Source: Cavia porcellus
Taxonomy: Eukaryota > Chordata > Mammalia > Rodentia > Caviidae
DNA length: 64,000 nucleotides
Assembly: GCF_034190915.1 (NCBI RefSeq)
Contig: NW_026947506.1
Span: forward strand, 10,663,501 to 10,727,500
Reading direction: 5' to 3'
Below the pieces are notes generated by a model. It saw only the letters and a program-made list of their open reading frames with translations. It searched no databases and was not told where the DNA came from. A program made the translations under genes and the position numbers. This document shows positions 31,690 to 43,640 of the stretch, one piece after another. The first letter of the stretch is position 1; the number at the start of each line of letters is the position of its first letter.

Positions 31690-33010
31690 GATCTGGTGAC
31701 AACAAATTATTTTCATTTTCCTTCGTCTTGAATGCTTCGGTTCTCCCTCATTCCTAGAGGCTATTTCACAAAAAGCCACATGGGATTACGGCTCAACAGT
31801 TCTTTATTTCAGCATTTGACCAGTGTTGCTCTTTTTGCCTTTGCTGCTTTGACTTCCTCCTGACAGGTGAGAATGTATTCTGCTCTCAAAGTTCTTTCTC
31901 TGTTTTTACTTTTCTGAGGTTTGCCTGTGGCAGTCCTGGCACTGACTTCTTTGGTTTGATTCTGCTAGGTTCACTTACCCTCTTGAAGTTTTGAAGTTTT
32001 GCAGGCTTTGCCAATATTTGGACATTTTTGACTGTTATTTCTTGGAGAGCTTTTTCAGCCCTGTCTCTTCCCTCAATTCCATGCATAATTTTACTGTGAA
32101 AAATAATACTGAATTATATTGTATAGTTCCATGAATACACCATCAGATAAACCTAGTTAATTTCTTTGATTTTTATTTATAATCATAAGTAAAATGGTCT
32201 TTTTTTTACAGGTTCTTGAATTATGGTTGTGGTAGCCTTAGAAAACAAACTGTAGAAATTTCCAATATTTTCTATGATCTGGATCAGTTTAAATCAGACA
32301 TAAAATTCTGCAATCTTAATAGCATAACTAGAAGATAACTTTCAAAATTCATTGAGTTTTTATGGAAACTATCCAGATATCCGGATATTTTTCCTATTTG
32401 TGACTTTTGAACTGTTTAATATTTTGTTCCTTCTTGCATTAATTTCGATGATTGTCTAATTTCGGTGGCTACTATAGCAAAACGTTATAGATTAGATTGC
32501 TTAGAAACACAGAAATGTATTTCTACTTCTTGTAGTTCTGGAGCCTTGGAAATCCAAGATCAAGGGCCCATCAGACCACTTGCCTGGTCAAGTCTGTTTT
32601 GTGCTACCACAGACGGCACCGTTCCCCTGTGTCCTGGGATAGTGGATGGGTGACAAATCTCTCTTAGCCCTCTTGTGTAAGAGCACCAATACCCTGGGTG
32701 AGGGCACCACTCTCATGACCCTGGGCATTAGGATTTCAATACAAAGACTTTGGAGAGCACAAGCAAGACAGAGATTTCCATTTTTCTTTAAAAAATCATT
32801 TCTTGTATCTGTCACATTTAATCTTATTGAGTCACAAAAGAAATTGTATGTAATTTTTAATATCTCATGCCTGTGCTTAATGTTGCTTTCTCTCCTTTCA
32901 TGTATTCCAGTTTGTTAGCAATCTGTACATGAACTGGCCTTTTAAGAGAACCAGTTTTTGCATGTCTCACTTGTCTTTTATAAAATTTGCCTTTGGATTT
33001 GTTTACCCTT
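31690..33010 (-). mobile_element. LINE-1 5' region fragments, minus strand
   Basis: Plus-strand text such as 'TTTCAGCATTTGACCAGTG' near 31809, 'TTTGACTGTTATTTCTTGGAGAG' near 32028 and 'TAAGAGAACCAGTTTTTGCATG' near 32942 corresponds to the complement of old L1 5' and ORF2 regions. It is discontinuous, with an MLT1-like LTR inside (32480-32760) and AT-rich stretches I cannot assign. Confidence 0.5.
32480..32760 (-). mobile_element. MLT1-like MaLR LTR, minus strand
   Basis: Plus-strand text 'AGTTCTGGAGCCTTGGAAATC' then 'CAAGATCAAGGGCCCATCAG', 'TGTGTCCTGGGATAGTGGATG', 'AAGAGCACCAATACCCTGGG' and 'GGGCATTAGGATTTCAATAC' follows, in reverse complement, the order of an MLT1 LTR. It is diverged by indels. 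Confidence 0.65.
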
Positions 33011-33379
33011 GCTACACTGCTGGCATCATTGGTTGCACAGTGTATAAGGTGACAGTGGTCTCATTTCTACTCCTAGTAATGGGGAGCTCTGTGGGGCAGG
33101 TCCCAGGGTAGCTTCCAAGCAGGGCTTTCTGTCTGCTGACACCTGTGTCCCAGGGCTTGGAAAACAGCCGTGCTCAACATGCACCTACGTCCTCCTGCTG
33201 TAAAAATAGATACACATTGAGCTGCACTGTCTTCCAAGCTCTGGGAACACAGGAGAGAGTAAGCAGGACAGAAAGGCCCTGTCTGCGAGTCACCTCAGGA
33301 CCTGCCCTGACTTGGGATGACAGGCAGGATCCATCAGCACCACATACCCTCCTCGAGTTGCCCAAATCCTGATACACCC

Positions 33380-33695
33380 AGAGGAGGACAGGCTAGCGTC
33401 CTGCCCCAGTATCAAGGAAGATAAAGGAAACTGGGGCTACTCTGGATGGGAAGAGGCCAGGAGGACTCACAGCTGGGACTCAGACCAGCCCCTGGGACGG
33501 AAGGACGTCGGTACAGAGGCCCTAAGCACACACAAAGCCTGCTGCTTCTTCAACACTGAGGCCATAGTTTGTTCTCAAGTCTACACTAAGGCGCTGTAAC
33601 ATGTTGATACCAGTGAAAGCTAGGCTCAGGAACTCTTGGTACTATTTTGCAGCTTTTCCAGAAATCAAAAACTATTTCTAAATAAAGAGTTCTTA
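33380..33695 (+). mobile_element. LINE-1 3' end fragment
   Basis: The terminal part 'AACTCTTGGTACTATTTTGC' then 'TCTAAATAAAGAGTTCTTAA' resembles the 3' end of L1ME-type elements (…GGGAACTCTGTACTAT…, …CTAAAAAATAAAGTCTATTAA). The 5' boundary is uncertain. Confidence 0.5.
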
Positions 33696-35594
33696 AATTC
33701 AGCCTCCTAAGACCTGGTCATTGTGTCACCCAGCAGGGTGTGAGGAGGTCGCCAGTGCATAGAGGGGATCCCCTGTTCCCTGGGCAGGGGGCAGATGTGC
33801 AGATTTCCACCACAGAAAAGGAATCTCAGGACACATCAGTGAGAAGTGTGAAGAGGTTTGTTGGGCAGAATTTTAAAGACCACACTGAAGAAACAGTGCA
33901 GCTCAGGAGAGGTGGCCCATGGCCTCGAGCTGGGCTATTTCTGGGGATTGGGTGTCCCTGTGATGGCCACCAAGAACGTGCCCTGGTATCTGCTGGACTC
34001 TCCCTCGGTGAGCATGTTAAGTGCAATACATTTACACCTGCTGCTGAGGTCCGCTGTCCTCTCCATGGTGACTTCCCAAAGCCGGGCTTGGCAGGAGGGG
34101 ACACAGTTTAAGATTTCTGTTTCCTTTATCAGCGCTGAAATAAACTCCCCAAGGTCGGGCTCGGCACTGTCCTTCCCGAATACCCAGCTCCTTCCCATTC
34201 CCCGTTCCCCTCCTACTCCCCTCAGGGCAGGCTCTGCTGGCTCGTTACCCTCTTGTGCAATGGCACATTGGGCCCACATTTCCAGGGCAGCTTAAACTCG
34301 TGGATTTGTAGCTGAGAATGTTTGCTTATAAGACATTTCCGCCAGATTTCCTGTACTTCCCCAGCGAGTCCCACAGCGCCACCTGCAGATGAGGCGCCTG
34401 TACTCACATGTCACCAGCCCATCCAGGCAGTCCCAGCCTGCAGGCACCCTTGGACCTATGACGGACACAGGCCGAGCACCAGACTGATCAGGAGAAGGAT
34501 GCTGGGCCCGAGTGCGTGTGGGATGGCCCCTGACTGACAGTGACTCACCCTCACAATGACGTGAAAGTGACAAGCACTCATAGCGGACAGAGTTTCACAT
34601 TCTTCTCTCTCCTGGGCACACAGATGCAATGCCAGGCAACAGAGTGAGCCCACAGGTCAGAAGATGCCAACCTGTCTTCCCACAGGCTCAGGCCCAACTG
34701 CTGACCTACCATCTCCCTTCATGTGGAACTACTGGAGGGTGGGCAGCATCTGCAGGAATGTCACACACAGGACTCTAAATGTCCCCACTGCAGCTCCAGA
34801 CCTGCTGGACTTCCAGGACCTCTGGGCTCAGCCTTGGACCAAGTGGATTTCAGCTCCAGAGAAGCGCACCTTCATGACAGTGGGAACAGTTGTTCTGGGC
34901 AGTGGCTGCCAGGACAAGTGGCACCGGCCGGTCCATCCCCCACCCACGGCAAAAACACCCACCAAGTTGGCAGGAACTGCCAAACGCTTCATAGCTATGA
35001 GCCACGGAAGCCCATCAAAGGCCTGGGTGGTGCACCTCTCTTCCTGGAGGACCAGAGCCCCCGAGTGACCTCCCTGGGGAGTCAGCACCAGATTCTAATC
35101 CAGCAGGTCCAAAGCCCAGGCCTCCCTCACCACAACCCCAAAGATATGCATAACCCTCAGGCTCCTCTCATCCCTGCATGCTGTGACTTTTCCCCTAACT
35201 TGTCACTTTTTGACCACAGCTCCCAGGACTGGTATTTCAGACCAGGAGCCTGCTAGTGGATGCCCCCTATAAGTCTCTGAGATTAGGTCTGTGACCTAAT
35301 CCACCCTTGGCCTCTTCTCTCCCTCCATGCTCCCCCAAGCCCTGAGAAGCACAAATCATGTCATTTCTGTCCTTTCTCAGCTCCTACTCTCTCCTCCGGG
35401 CGCTCATGTTACTTCTGACCCCTGCTGCTCCCTAGTAGGGAGAACCTGAAGCTGGGTCACATGCCTGCCTGCCTGCCCTGAGCAGAAGGGAGGTCGCCAC
35501 AGTAGCCAGAAGCAGGTCGGGAGTCTATGTCCCACCCCTACAAGTGAATGCCAGGGCTCTGGCCAGGCCTGGTGCTTCCCAGACTCCTGCAGGT
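33696..35594. other. Unassigned, moderately GC-rich sequence
   Basis: About 1.9 kb. ORFs of 123, 145 and 177 codons (33740-34111, 33858-34295 and 34723-35256 on plus) overlap ORFs on the other strand and carry no domain I recognise. A CTCF-like motif occurs at 34373-34388. Confidence 0.4.
34373..34388 (-). promoter_or_regulatory. CTCF-like motif
   Basis: The minus strand reads CTGCAGGTGGCGCTG, a good match to the common CAGGTGGCGCT variant of the CTCF core. It lies in sequence without recognised repeats. Confidence 0.45.
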
Positions 35595-35900
35595 GACTGA
35601 CAAAGAGAGTAACAGGGAAAAACCTGCCCTCAGCATTTACAGCAGCCTACTTCATAACCATGAAAGCCAGGAAGCCACCAGCTCAGCTGCAGCAGGTGGA
35701 TGGACACACTGTGCACCCCCCAACAAAGACTGCTCCTCAGCACTAAGAGAACTCAAGCCAGGAAGACCCGGAGGGAAGGCAGCCACACGTCACTAACTTG
35801 ATGACACTTCAGAAAAGGCAAAGCCAAGGAAACAGTGAAGCGATGGGGAAGAGGGAGGATTTTAGGGCAGTGAACCCCCGTGAGACATTCAGAGGAGGTT
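35595..35900 (+). mobile_element. Probable L1/HAL1 3' fragment
   Basis: Phrases 'TTTACAGCAGCCTACTTCAT', 'AGCAGGTGGATGGACACACTG' and 'GACTGCTCCTCAGCACTAAG' parallel the L1 ORF2 end (…TTGCAGCACTATTCACAATAG…, …AACAGATGAATGGATAAAGAAAATG…). Strongly diverged. Confidence 0.45.
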
Positions 35901-38900
35901 CCAGGTCATTAGACAGCTGTCCAAACCCGTGCAGCACAGGACACCAAGACTGAGCCCGAATGCGTTCACGAAGCAAGGCAGGTTCCGCGTCCCAGCCCCT
36001 AGTGACTGCACAGAGGAGGGACTCAGGGCCCTCTCAGTGCCCACCCGACAGGTGACAGGGACCCGCCCAGGCCTGCAGGTGTAGTGGAGCTGGCATCAGA
36101 GCCACAGCCTTTCTGCTCCCACTAATGCAGAAAGGACACGTAGCACTAAGCCACACACAGGAAGCACAGCTCTGTCACCAGGTCTATCTGGGCGTGACAG
36201 GTAGGAGACTGAGGTCCCCTGGAGCTGCCAGGTGGCAGGGCAGCTGCTCACCCAGGCCAACGCTGTCGTGGAGCTGGGGGTGTGCAACCACGGGCTGTGT
36301 AATCAGGGGAGTTCCATCCACCACCTGTTACAGGTAAGGCAGGAACCATTTTCGGTCCTCTTAGTGGAAATTCTGCTCAGAAACCGGGGGCTGGCTGGGG
36401 AGACTCTTACACTAAGTGTTCTGGACGAACATAATACGGATCGCAAACTGCAGCTGAGGTCATCCACAAGCACAATGGTCATTGTACCCAAAGAATCTGG
36501 GCCATATTTTAGCTCTAGGTAAGAACTATTTTTAAGGTACTTCATAAATCAGGGCTAGGCCAGTGCACTAAACATTCCACAACCCCCTGGGGAAATCTCG
36601 GAGGGCGGCAGGTGGGGCGCAGCGGCTCATTGTCTGACAGCTTCCTGCAGAAGGGGGTGCGGAGGGCTGGGCTCAGCGAGACTGCAGGCTGGGAGGCTGC
36701 CAAGGGCCCCTGCGGGTCCGCACCTTTGGGTTAGCACTGATGACAAGTCATCTCTTATTCAGGCCCTCTTCCCTTCTGTGCCCGGGTGTGCAGCCCAAGC
36801 ACACCACTTCACATGTGCATGCTTACACAGTTCATGGATAAACGCATGCACACATGAATGAGGACCCACAATTCCCAACTTCTACAGAGGAAGATTGTGA
36901 GCATCAGAAAACCCACACTGTGCAGCCTCCCTTTGGGCAGCAGATGACCGCAGCAAGGGAGTGAAAGTTGTGACTGGAACATCCAGGGAAGCAGGTTAGA
37001 CATGATGTCTGGAGCTCCTGCAGCCATCACAGACTCAGAGTCGGCCTCAGAGACTGAAGTCACATGCTAAGGGTGGCAAAATGGAAAGATAAAGGTGTCT
37101 CTGCCCCACAGCTGTGGGGCTGCAGCGAGGTGCCCAGGCACACATCCTATTTCACATGTCCAGGGTGAGGGTCCCTTCTGTCTGATTTCAATCACAATTG
37201 TATTTGGTCTTTGTTAGTAGAAGTCTTACATTTCCCGCTGAAAGACTCTGTGAGCTGGTCACCTTCCCCCACTGCCACTCCCCTCAGGCTCCCGGGCTGG
37301 ACTCTCCACTTCCCAGGTGACACCCAGCCTGGGCTCTGCCTTCCTCCTCCCCCACAGCCTAACGCGTCACCCACGACTGTGCCCACTGTGATGAGGAGTG
37401 CAGACCCACAGCCAGTCCTGAGTCAGCCCGCCCCAGAGCTGTGCAGCCCCAACCTGTGCAAAGGCCCTCTCCACCCCACCCCCACCGAGAGCTGCGTCCC
37501 AGGGTGACTCCAGCCCAAGGCTGGACCTTGCTGCTTCCTCTCCCTGCCCCAGCCTCAGTGTCTCTGTCACTCTCCCATGAGCCCACAATCAGCCAGGGCC
37601 CAGCGTCCCTCTGCCCCCATGGCCTGCCCACACATGGCTCAGAGAGGGCTATGTCCTCAGTAGCCCATGTGAGGAAGGTTGGTCCTCCTGCATCAGTGCT
37701 GGGTGGGTTGTGGGAGGTGCTTGGCTTCTAAGGCCCTGAACCTCCGTGGCTTATTCCACTGACAAACAGATAATACGATGGCACTGTCAAAGGTGTAGGA
37801 GCCCCTAGGAGGAGGCAGTCATGAGACCAGGCTCTAGAAGGACCTCTTATCTGGGCCCCTTGCCTTCTCCCTCTCTTCTTGCTTCCTGGACGCCACGAGG
37901 TGACCTGTCACACCGCTCCTGGCTCCAAGACCACGTCTTGGTCCTGAACCATCCTGTTGACGTTAAGTCACAGTCCTCGGCCACTGTGTCTCTCTGACCT
38001 GCATTCCCACGCTGCTCCCCCATTCGGGGTAGACGCTGCGACTCAGGCTCCAGTCCTGAGCTCTCGGGCTCGGTTCCTCTCAGAATCACACTGTGAGATT
38101 GCACATCCCCGAGGAGCCCCATATAAAAACAGCCTTGCTGATCAGATAAAGCTTAACTGCAGGCTCTTACGATTTTCCTGAAAACCGGGATTCGCCCTGC
38201 ATCTTCCACAATTCACTTCTGCACCTAGGTCTGACATCAGGCCAGCTGGTGGTCAGCACTCCCTGAGGGACTGCTGCCATCACCCTGGAAGCTCTCCTGC
38301 CTACTTATCTACTTTTTACTAGTCACTAATTATCTACTTTAATCACGAGTAAAGGGCGTGACTTTGGTGGTTTCTTGGTTTGATTTTTTAGCAAACTGCC
38401 TTGGATGTCAGTCAAGCTCTGAGCGAAGCTTATTTCTTTCCAGCTCGGAAAAGCTCTGCAGCATGGCCTTTGATTACTGCTTCTCTCCACTTGCTTTTGT
38501 TTCTTCTCACAGGAGCCCTACTGCCCTAAGCTCGCTCTCTTCTTACTCATCTCTGGAGCTACTATCTTTTCATTGTGCTTTTTTCCTCCTCTGTCCTTCT
38601 CCTGGAGATTCCAGGACCCACCCAGGTCCACCCCGCCTGTTGGAGTGTTTTCTAACCAGCTCGGTCCTTCACGCCACAATGGACATCTCGGTGCCGACAT
38701 GGATCTGGGCTCCAGTGTGGCGAGCCAGGCTCCAGTCTGGAGAACCAGGTTCCAGCCTGGGTGTGCACATCCATATCCAGTGCTGGGGTCTCTGATTCTT
38801 TCTCATGGGAGCCCATACCCCAGCCTGCCGCCTTTCATACCTTGAGCAGTTCTAATCACCATATTTATCTCTCTAGTTCACTAAGATCAGGAAATACAGA

Positions 38901-40059
38901 TCTTTAGACTATTGCCTATTTCTTCTTAAAAGTAATTGTTGTGAAAAGTTGTGCTTCCAGCTCTAGTCAGCGAGCTCAGTTCAGAGCATGTCCCTCGACT
39001 CAGCTTTTCTGGATGCTCAGCCCATATGATCTGTGGACAGAAGACAAAGCTGGGTCCCCTCCACGCCTGCCCCGGAGCCTTGGCTGAAGGCCCCTGTGAA
39101 TAAAGCCGGAGGCAGAGCTGCTCAGATCCAGGCGTCACCGCAGTGGACTCCCGCATTCTGGTTCCCTGGACTGCACATCCAGTGTCCTGCCACACTGAAG
39201 GACTTGCATGCCCTAGTAATATGGGGAGGGCTTGGTCCTCTTCGAGCAGACATACTGTTCAGAAGACAGAGTGTCAAGGCTTAGCCTTGGCAGTGCCAGC
39301 AGTGTGTACCTTGGGGACTGTAATAGCCAGCATTCCGGGTGAGCTCTCTGCCCCTCCTCCTGCCCATACTGCACACAGGCAGGGGCAAGGTCCAGGATAG
39401 GACAGACCAGCAGCATCCCCTACACAGGGCAGAGTGATGACCAGAGACCTGGACTGGGGCAAGCACAGCCTCTCCTACCTCAGCCAGTCAAGCCCCTCAC
39501 GGTGGAGATGTGCTGCTCAGCTCCTGAAGACAGTGGGAGTCGCTCTAAGGCCATCGATCGTTAATATAGGCATTCTGTCATCTCTGTACTCTTCTGTGTA
39601 TTTTAAGGCCAAGTTAGAAGAGCTATTACTCAGGCTAGAATAGCCTCAGGCCACAGCAAGCCTCTCTCTCTCCGAATCCCTGTGACCCAGGGCCCCAGCA
39701 CTGGTGCCCACAGGACCTGTGAGGCAGGAAGGTGCAGAAAAATAAAGAGTTTGGCAGAGACCATGGGAACCACCACTGACCCGGAACCAGATCCAGGAGC
39801 ATCCTGGGAAGGGACAGGTCCCAAAGAGGAAGAGCAGTCAGCTGCCACATGCACGAGCCAGAGGCAGGTTCAGCCTCAAGCCAGCCAGCCCAGGAGGATA
39901 CCACTGGGGCTCTGGGGAGTCAGCTGCAGGGCCAGGAGCTCACGTTGCAGGAGTAGCCATGTGCAGCCATGGGTCCTGGAAGTTTGATGCTCAGGACATG
40001 GTCTGGTAGAATGATGGCGAAGCTTTTAGAGCTTTCAACAATCCAGTCTGCTGCAGCAC
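35901..40059. other. Unassigned sequence, mostly GC-moderate
   Basis: About 4.2 kb with no recognised exon, RNA gene or repeat family. ORFs of up to 145 codons (38358-38795) lack recognised domains. Three imperfect 20-bp tandem units occur at 38708-38767. Confidence 0.4.
38708..38767. repeat. Three tandem 20-bp imperfect units
   Basis: Units at 38708-38727, 38728-38747 and 38748-38767 share GG(C/T)TCCAG at the start and about 60-75% identity after it. It is a small minisatellite-like array. Confidence 0.75.
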
Positions 40060-40430
40060 ACATGCCATAGGTTCGTCACCACCAGCCTAATGTATCTCCC
40101 AGAGGTCCAGGGTGGTGGCAGTGGTGAGGATGTAATTAGTCACCAAACACACTGCCCTTGGAAGGGTGGGGATGGGTGGAGCTCCCCCAATGAGTTCCTG
40201 ACAGGATTGGCAGGAAGGAGCGAGCCTGGGCTCTCCACTGGCTTCCTGTCTCACAATGGGATCTCCCTCTCACACCACCGCCACCATAATACCACCCACA
40301 TGAGGTTTCACAGAGCCACACCGATGCTGCCATCACACTCTAGCCCATTGGGACTGTGAGCTAAGTAAACCTTTTTTGCTTCATAAGGTCCCCAGCCTCA
40401 GGTATCCATTACAGCAACAGAAGACAGCTG
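40060..40430 (+). mobile_element. MaLR-type LTR
   Basis: The 3' part reads 'ACTGTGAGCTAAGTAAACC' followed by TTTTTTGC and 'CAGGTATCCATTACAGCAAC', the standard end of mammalian MaLR LTRs (…CTGTGAGCTAAATAAACC…, …GTATTTTGTTATAGCAAC). The upstream region near 40150-40330 contains the expected 'GGAAGGGTGGGG' and 'CTGCCATCACACTCTAGCC' order. No internal region adjoins, so it is probably solo. Confidence 0.6.
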
Positions 40431-41095
40431 CCACCAGAGGTTTGGTCCACATCTCCCTGAAAAAAGAGGCCAAGCTCCAAGGGCATCAAATGCCGATGAC
40501 CTCAGGGCCACCAGACATAAGACCCCATTCTGTGGCTCACATGGGACAGCCACTGCCGCTGGTCCCTGTCCTGTGCATGAGCCCTCCCGAGGTACCACAA
40601 CCTTCCAGGCTGAGGTCAGAGCAACTCTGAGGCCTTTTCTTCACGCTCTGTGTCAAGGGGGCTCGGTGCTGCCACCGCTCCTGTCTGACACCTCTGCATG
40701 CCAGTAACACATGTGCCATCAGGATGTGTGACAACCCAGCACGCTGCACAGTGCTGAATGACTTCCAGCAGGGCTCATGCTCACACTTGAAGATGGAAGA
40801 AAACACATCTTTAAACGTGTTTAAACTTTACAACAGTCCCACTCATCAAAATTGTTTTGTAATGGAGATAAACTGGGGGGGGGCATTGAAACACAAATAC
40901 AGGGGAGCATTTTCTTCAATAGAGACACAGAGCGTTAGATAACTCCCCATAACAGTTTTGGTTACCTTGGTCTGAATACTCAAGAATGAATCAAAATATA
41001 CAGTGAGTATTTTTAGATTTTCTTCTCAAAACTTACTACAGTGAAAGATGCTGCGTGAATCCCCCTCAAAATACCCAATCCCCAAACAAACTCAC
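40431..41095. other. Unassigned sequence
   Basis: No recognised gene or repeat; contains a G9 run at 40875-40883. Confidence 0.4.
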
Positions 41096-41332
41096 CCCAT
41101 TATTTTGGCACTTTCTGAAGCAGTTCTGGTCTTTGCTGAGTGCCTTTAGTTGCCCTCGTGGCTGTCTCAATGTCCTGCATCAACTGAAGCACTCGGAGAT
41201 CTTTAGGACAGTCTCCTAGGGCCTTCAGGGAGTGGTCTTCTGCGATCTTCAAGGAAGGGTCTCCTGGGGATCTCGAAGGCTGGTCTTTCTCCTGGATTTG
41301 TGCAGTGAGCTCTTTATACCAGAGACGCACAT
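41096..41332 (-). CDS. Candidate exon of unknown gene (hypothetical)
   Basis: On the minus strand, 237 bp lie between an acceptor-like TTTTAAGCTGCTTTGTCAG (AG at plus 41333-41334) and a near-perfect donor ATGGG|GTGAGT (plus 41090-41100). Only one frame is open. It encodes about 78 residues with a start 'DVRLWYKELTAQIQEKDQ' and an amphipathic helix-like 'DLRVLQLMQDIETATRATK', and it stops at TAA just before the donor. A stop four bases before a donor is odd for a coding exon. It could be a last coding exon with a UTR intron, a pseudogene exon or chance. I do not recognise the protein. Confidence 0.25.
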
Positions 41333-41694
41333 CTGACAAAGCAGCTTAAAACAAACCTTCTTGGCAGTACACTGCCTACATGTGTTAGCCTGAACAGTGT
41401 GGCCCCCCAACCCAGCTCAGCTCTCCTGGAGCCCTCGGACTAGGCCTGTGCAGGGTGAAGCTGCAGGCCTCCTAGGACACAAGGCACAGGGCAAGCAGGG
41501 TGCTGGGTGCAAGGAGGAGGAAGGGAGGGGCAGACATGCAGCCTGCACCCCCGGCTGAGGCTGATGAGATGCACGGGTATCTCCAGAGGCCAGGCTCTGA
41601 AGTAGTGGACCTAGGCAATAGGTCCTCAAGCACTGCACCTGAAGAGCTGGGGGACCAGAGCCTACTACCTCCAGGGAGGGTACGATCCTGCTTT

Positions 41695-41725
<31 letters not shown>

Positions 41726-42249
41726 GCAGAGGCTCAGCACAGAAGCCAGACACTTGGTGCATTTATCTGGCTGGAACTGAACAAGGAGGAGTTGGGCAGA
41801 CCAGCGTCCAGGGCAGGAGGGGCTGAGGAGGGCCTTGACCTCGGGCCTGGATGCGGATCCCTCTCCTGCGCACCGGGACCCAGACCCTCACAGCACGCCT
41901 GGGCCAGGGTCCCTGCCGTGCCCCTGCTCACCGCACCTTCCCACATAGGTTCTGCTCCTGCCTGCCCAGTGAGTCCACCCGGAGAGTCATTAAAGGGGAG
42001 CTGCAAGGGCGACATGCAAAATAGTGCCGCAAGTAGAGTCATCTTTACGAGTGGAAAAAAGTTTGCCAATGACCCACAGCTTTTTGGTTCCTTCTAGAAT
42101 TGTTATTAAAAGTAATCTGTGATGAACTCCAGCCCCTCTCCCATGGGTTTCCCAGCACTTAAAAGTAATGAAGCCCTGCAGAGGAACAAAGGCGCCCAGC
42201 AAGGCAGCCAAGACAGACGGCTGGGGATGTGCTGATCGTAAACCAAGCA
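41333..42249. other. Unassigned sequence with a (CA)n tract
   Basis: Contains (CA)12-13 at 41700-41725. The ORFs at 41417-41740 and 41500-41826 owe part of their length to that tract. A minus-strand ORF of 235 codons (41990-42697), the longest in the window, crosses into the CpG-rich segment. It shows no recognised domain and reads as GC-driven. Confidence 0.4.
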
Positions 42250-42480
42250 CAGGGAGGACAAGACGGATGAGTGGCGGTAAGGAGAGGCTCGGCGCCCCCT
42301 GCAAACATCCACCCCCGCAGTCAGACAGAACTGCAAACAGCGTGCGCATGCGCACAGGCCCCACAGACACGCGGGCACGAGCGCAGCCACCTCCCGACGT
42401 CATGCGCACGGAGCACACAAGTGTGTGCGGTGGACACAGCGGTGCAGCCACGCAGACTCTGCTGTGCGGTGGCTGCAGCT
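42250..42480. promoter_or_regulatory. CpG-dense segment with NRF1-like, CRE-like and CTCF-like motifs
   Basis: CpG is clearly denser here than in flanking DNA. A perfect palindromic NRF1-type site TGCGCATGCGCA lies at 42343-42354. A CRE/ATF-like CGACGTCA lies at 42395-42402 and runs into TGCGCAC. On the minus strand GTTTGCAGGGGGCGCC (42290-42305) fits the CTCF core. Unmethylated promoters in mammals often combine these motifs. No exon is recognised on either side, so promoter activity is an inference. Confidence 0.4.
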
Positions 42481-43550
42481 GCAACCTCAGGCCCTGAGCC
42501 CAGCATAGGCTGGGAAGCATAGGGAGGGCAGAGTCTCGCAGGTCTTTGTATCGCCCTTGTGGGAAATAAGGTTGCATGGTGCCTCGGAGACCACAGAGCC
42601 CGGGTAGGCGGTCCTCAATTCTTGAAGGAATGTAGAGTGTAACAAAGCAGAGGCGCATCTCAAGCCTCAAGCCTGGGGTCCCTTCTCTGAAGTGCATCTG
42701 TGGCTACACGTGCAAAGGGAGTCCTAGGGGGCTCAGCCCTGTACAGGTGGAGAAGCCAGGCAGGCAAAAACTTCATAAAATAGAAATTTTCATTGAAAAT
42801 TTCCATGCATCACTTGGGAAATGAAATATTCTGTGCTCATTGTCTTTCTCTGCTGCATAGCCCACCATCCTCTGCTAGAAGCAAACCAGGTCATGTGTGG
42901 CCACTGGATCAGGGGCTGGGGTCACAGAGGGGAGAGCGGAGCTAGGGTAGGGTCCATGGTCAAGGGAGCCCTGCAGGCCATGTCCAGAAGACCAGCGCTG
43001 TTCACCTCAGGCCAAGCATCTCTAGAGAGCACAGCCATGTGTACCTTCTGGCATCGGAGACATTCTCTTGACAGGAAAACCCAAGGAGACCTAGATGGGT
43101 GGGTGGCCAAGCATCTCCAGCGAGCTGCCATGGATGTACTGTGACTCTGCTGAAAGAGCTGAATGGGTCCTTCAGAAGCCACGCTACAGAGTGGACTGAT
43201 GGGGGGCAGGAAGGGCCAAGTCACAACCCTGGCCAGCCTGCCTGTCCACTCATGGGGATGTGGGGCCTGTGTCCTTCCTGCTTGAGAATATGACATCTAA
43301 TAAGAGCCACATCCTAAAAGATGTGTTTTTAAAACTAAATAACAGAAGAATTAAATTATAATTTATGTGCATCCCATGATGTACAGCCAGCACGAAGTTT
43401 TTATAGGTTTCCTCCTAGATATTCAAATCCCAAATAAATCAAAACAAACTACTCTTGGTTTAATGTAATTTTGCCAACTAGTAAGTTTCCTTTTCTCAGG
43501 CCAATCAGCATTCAACTTTCAGGAAACTCCATGTATTAGTATAAGAGGGG
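42481..43550. other. Unassigned sequence
   Basis: No recognised gene. Includes a short perfect inverted repeat GAAATTTTC-ATT-GAAAATTTC at 42783-42803 and an AT-rich stretch at 43320-43480. Confidence 0.4.
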
Positions 43551-43640
43551 GCCAGGGATTTAGGTCAGTGGCATAAGCACCTGCCTGGCAAGTGCAAGGT
43601 CATGAGTTTGACCCCTGGTACCAAAAAACAAACAACAACA
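43551..43640 (+). repeat. ID-like SINE (older variant)
   Basis: GGGGCCAGGGATTTAGGTCA (box A region), a CTGGCAAGTGCAAGG centre, 'GAGTTTGACCCCTGGTACC' (box B) and an (A)n-CAAACAACAAC tail. The CTGGCAAG centre groups it with the copies at 3540 and 54332 rather than with the young GCAAGCAGGC group. GTATTAG flanks it on both sides (43533 and 43644 areas), a possible short target-site duplication. Confidence 0.85.

Noticed and set aside
41990..42697. 235-codon minus-strand ORF, the longest in the window
   Set aside because: It runs through CpG-rich sequence with few stop-like triplets, shows no domain or family resemblance, and overlaps plus-strand ORFs of similar character. Kept only as unassigned sequence.
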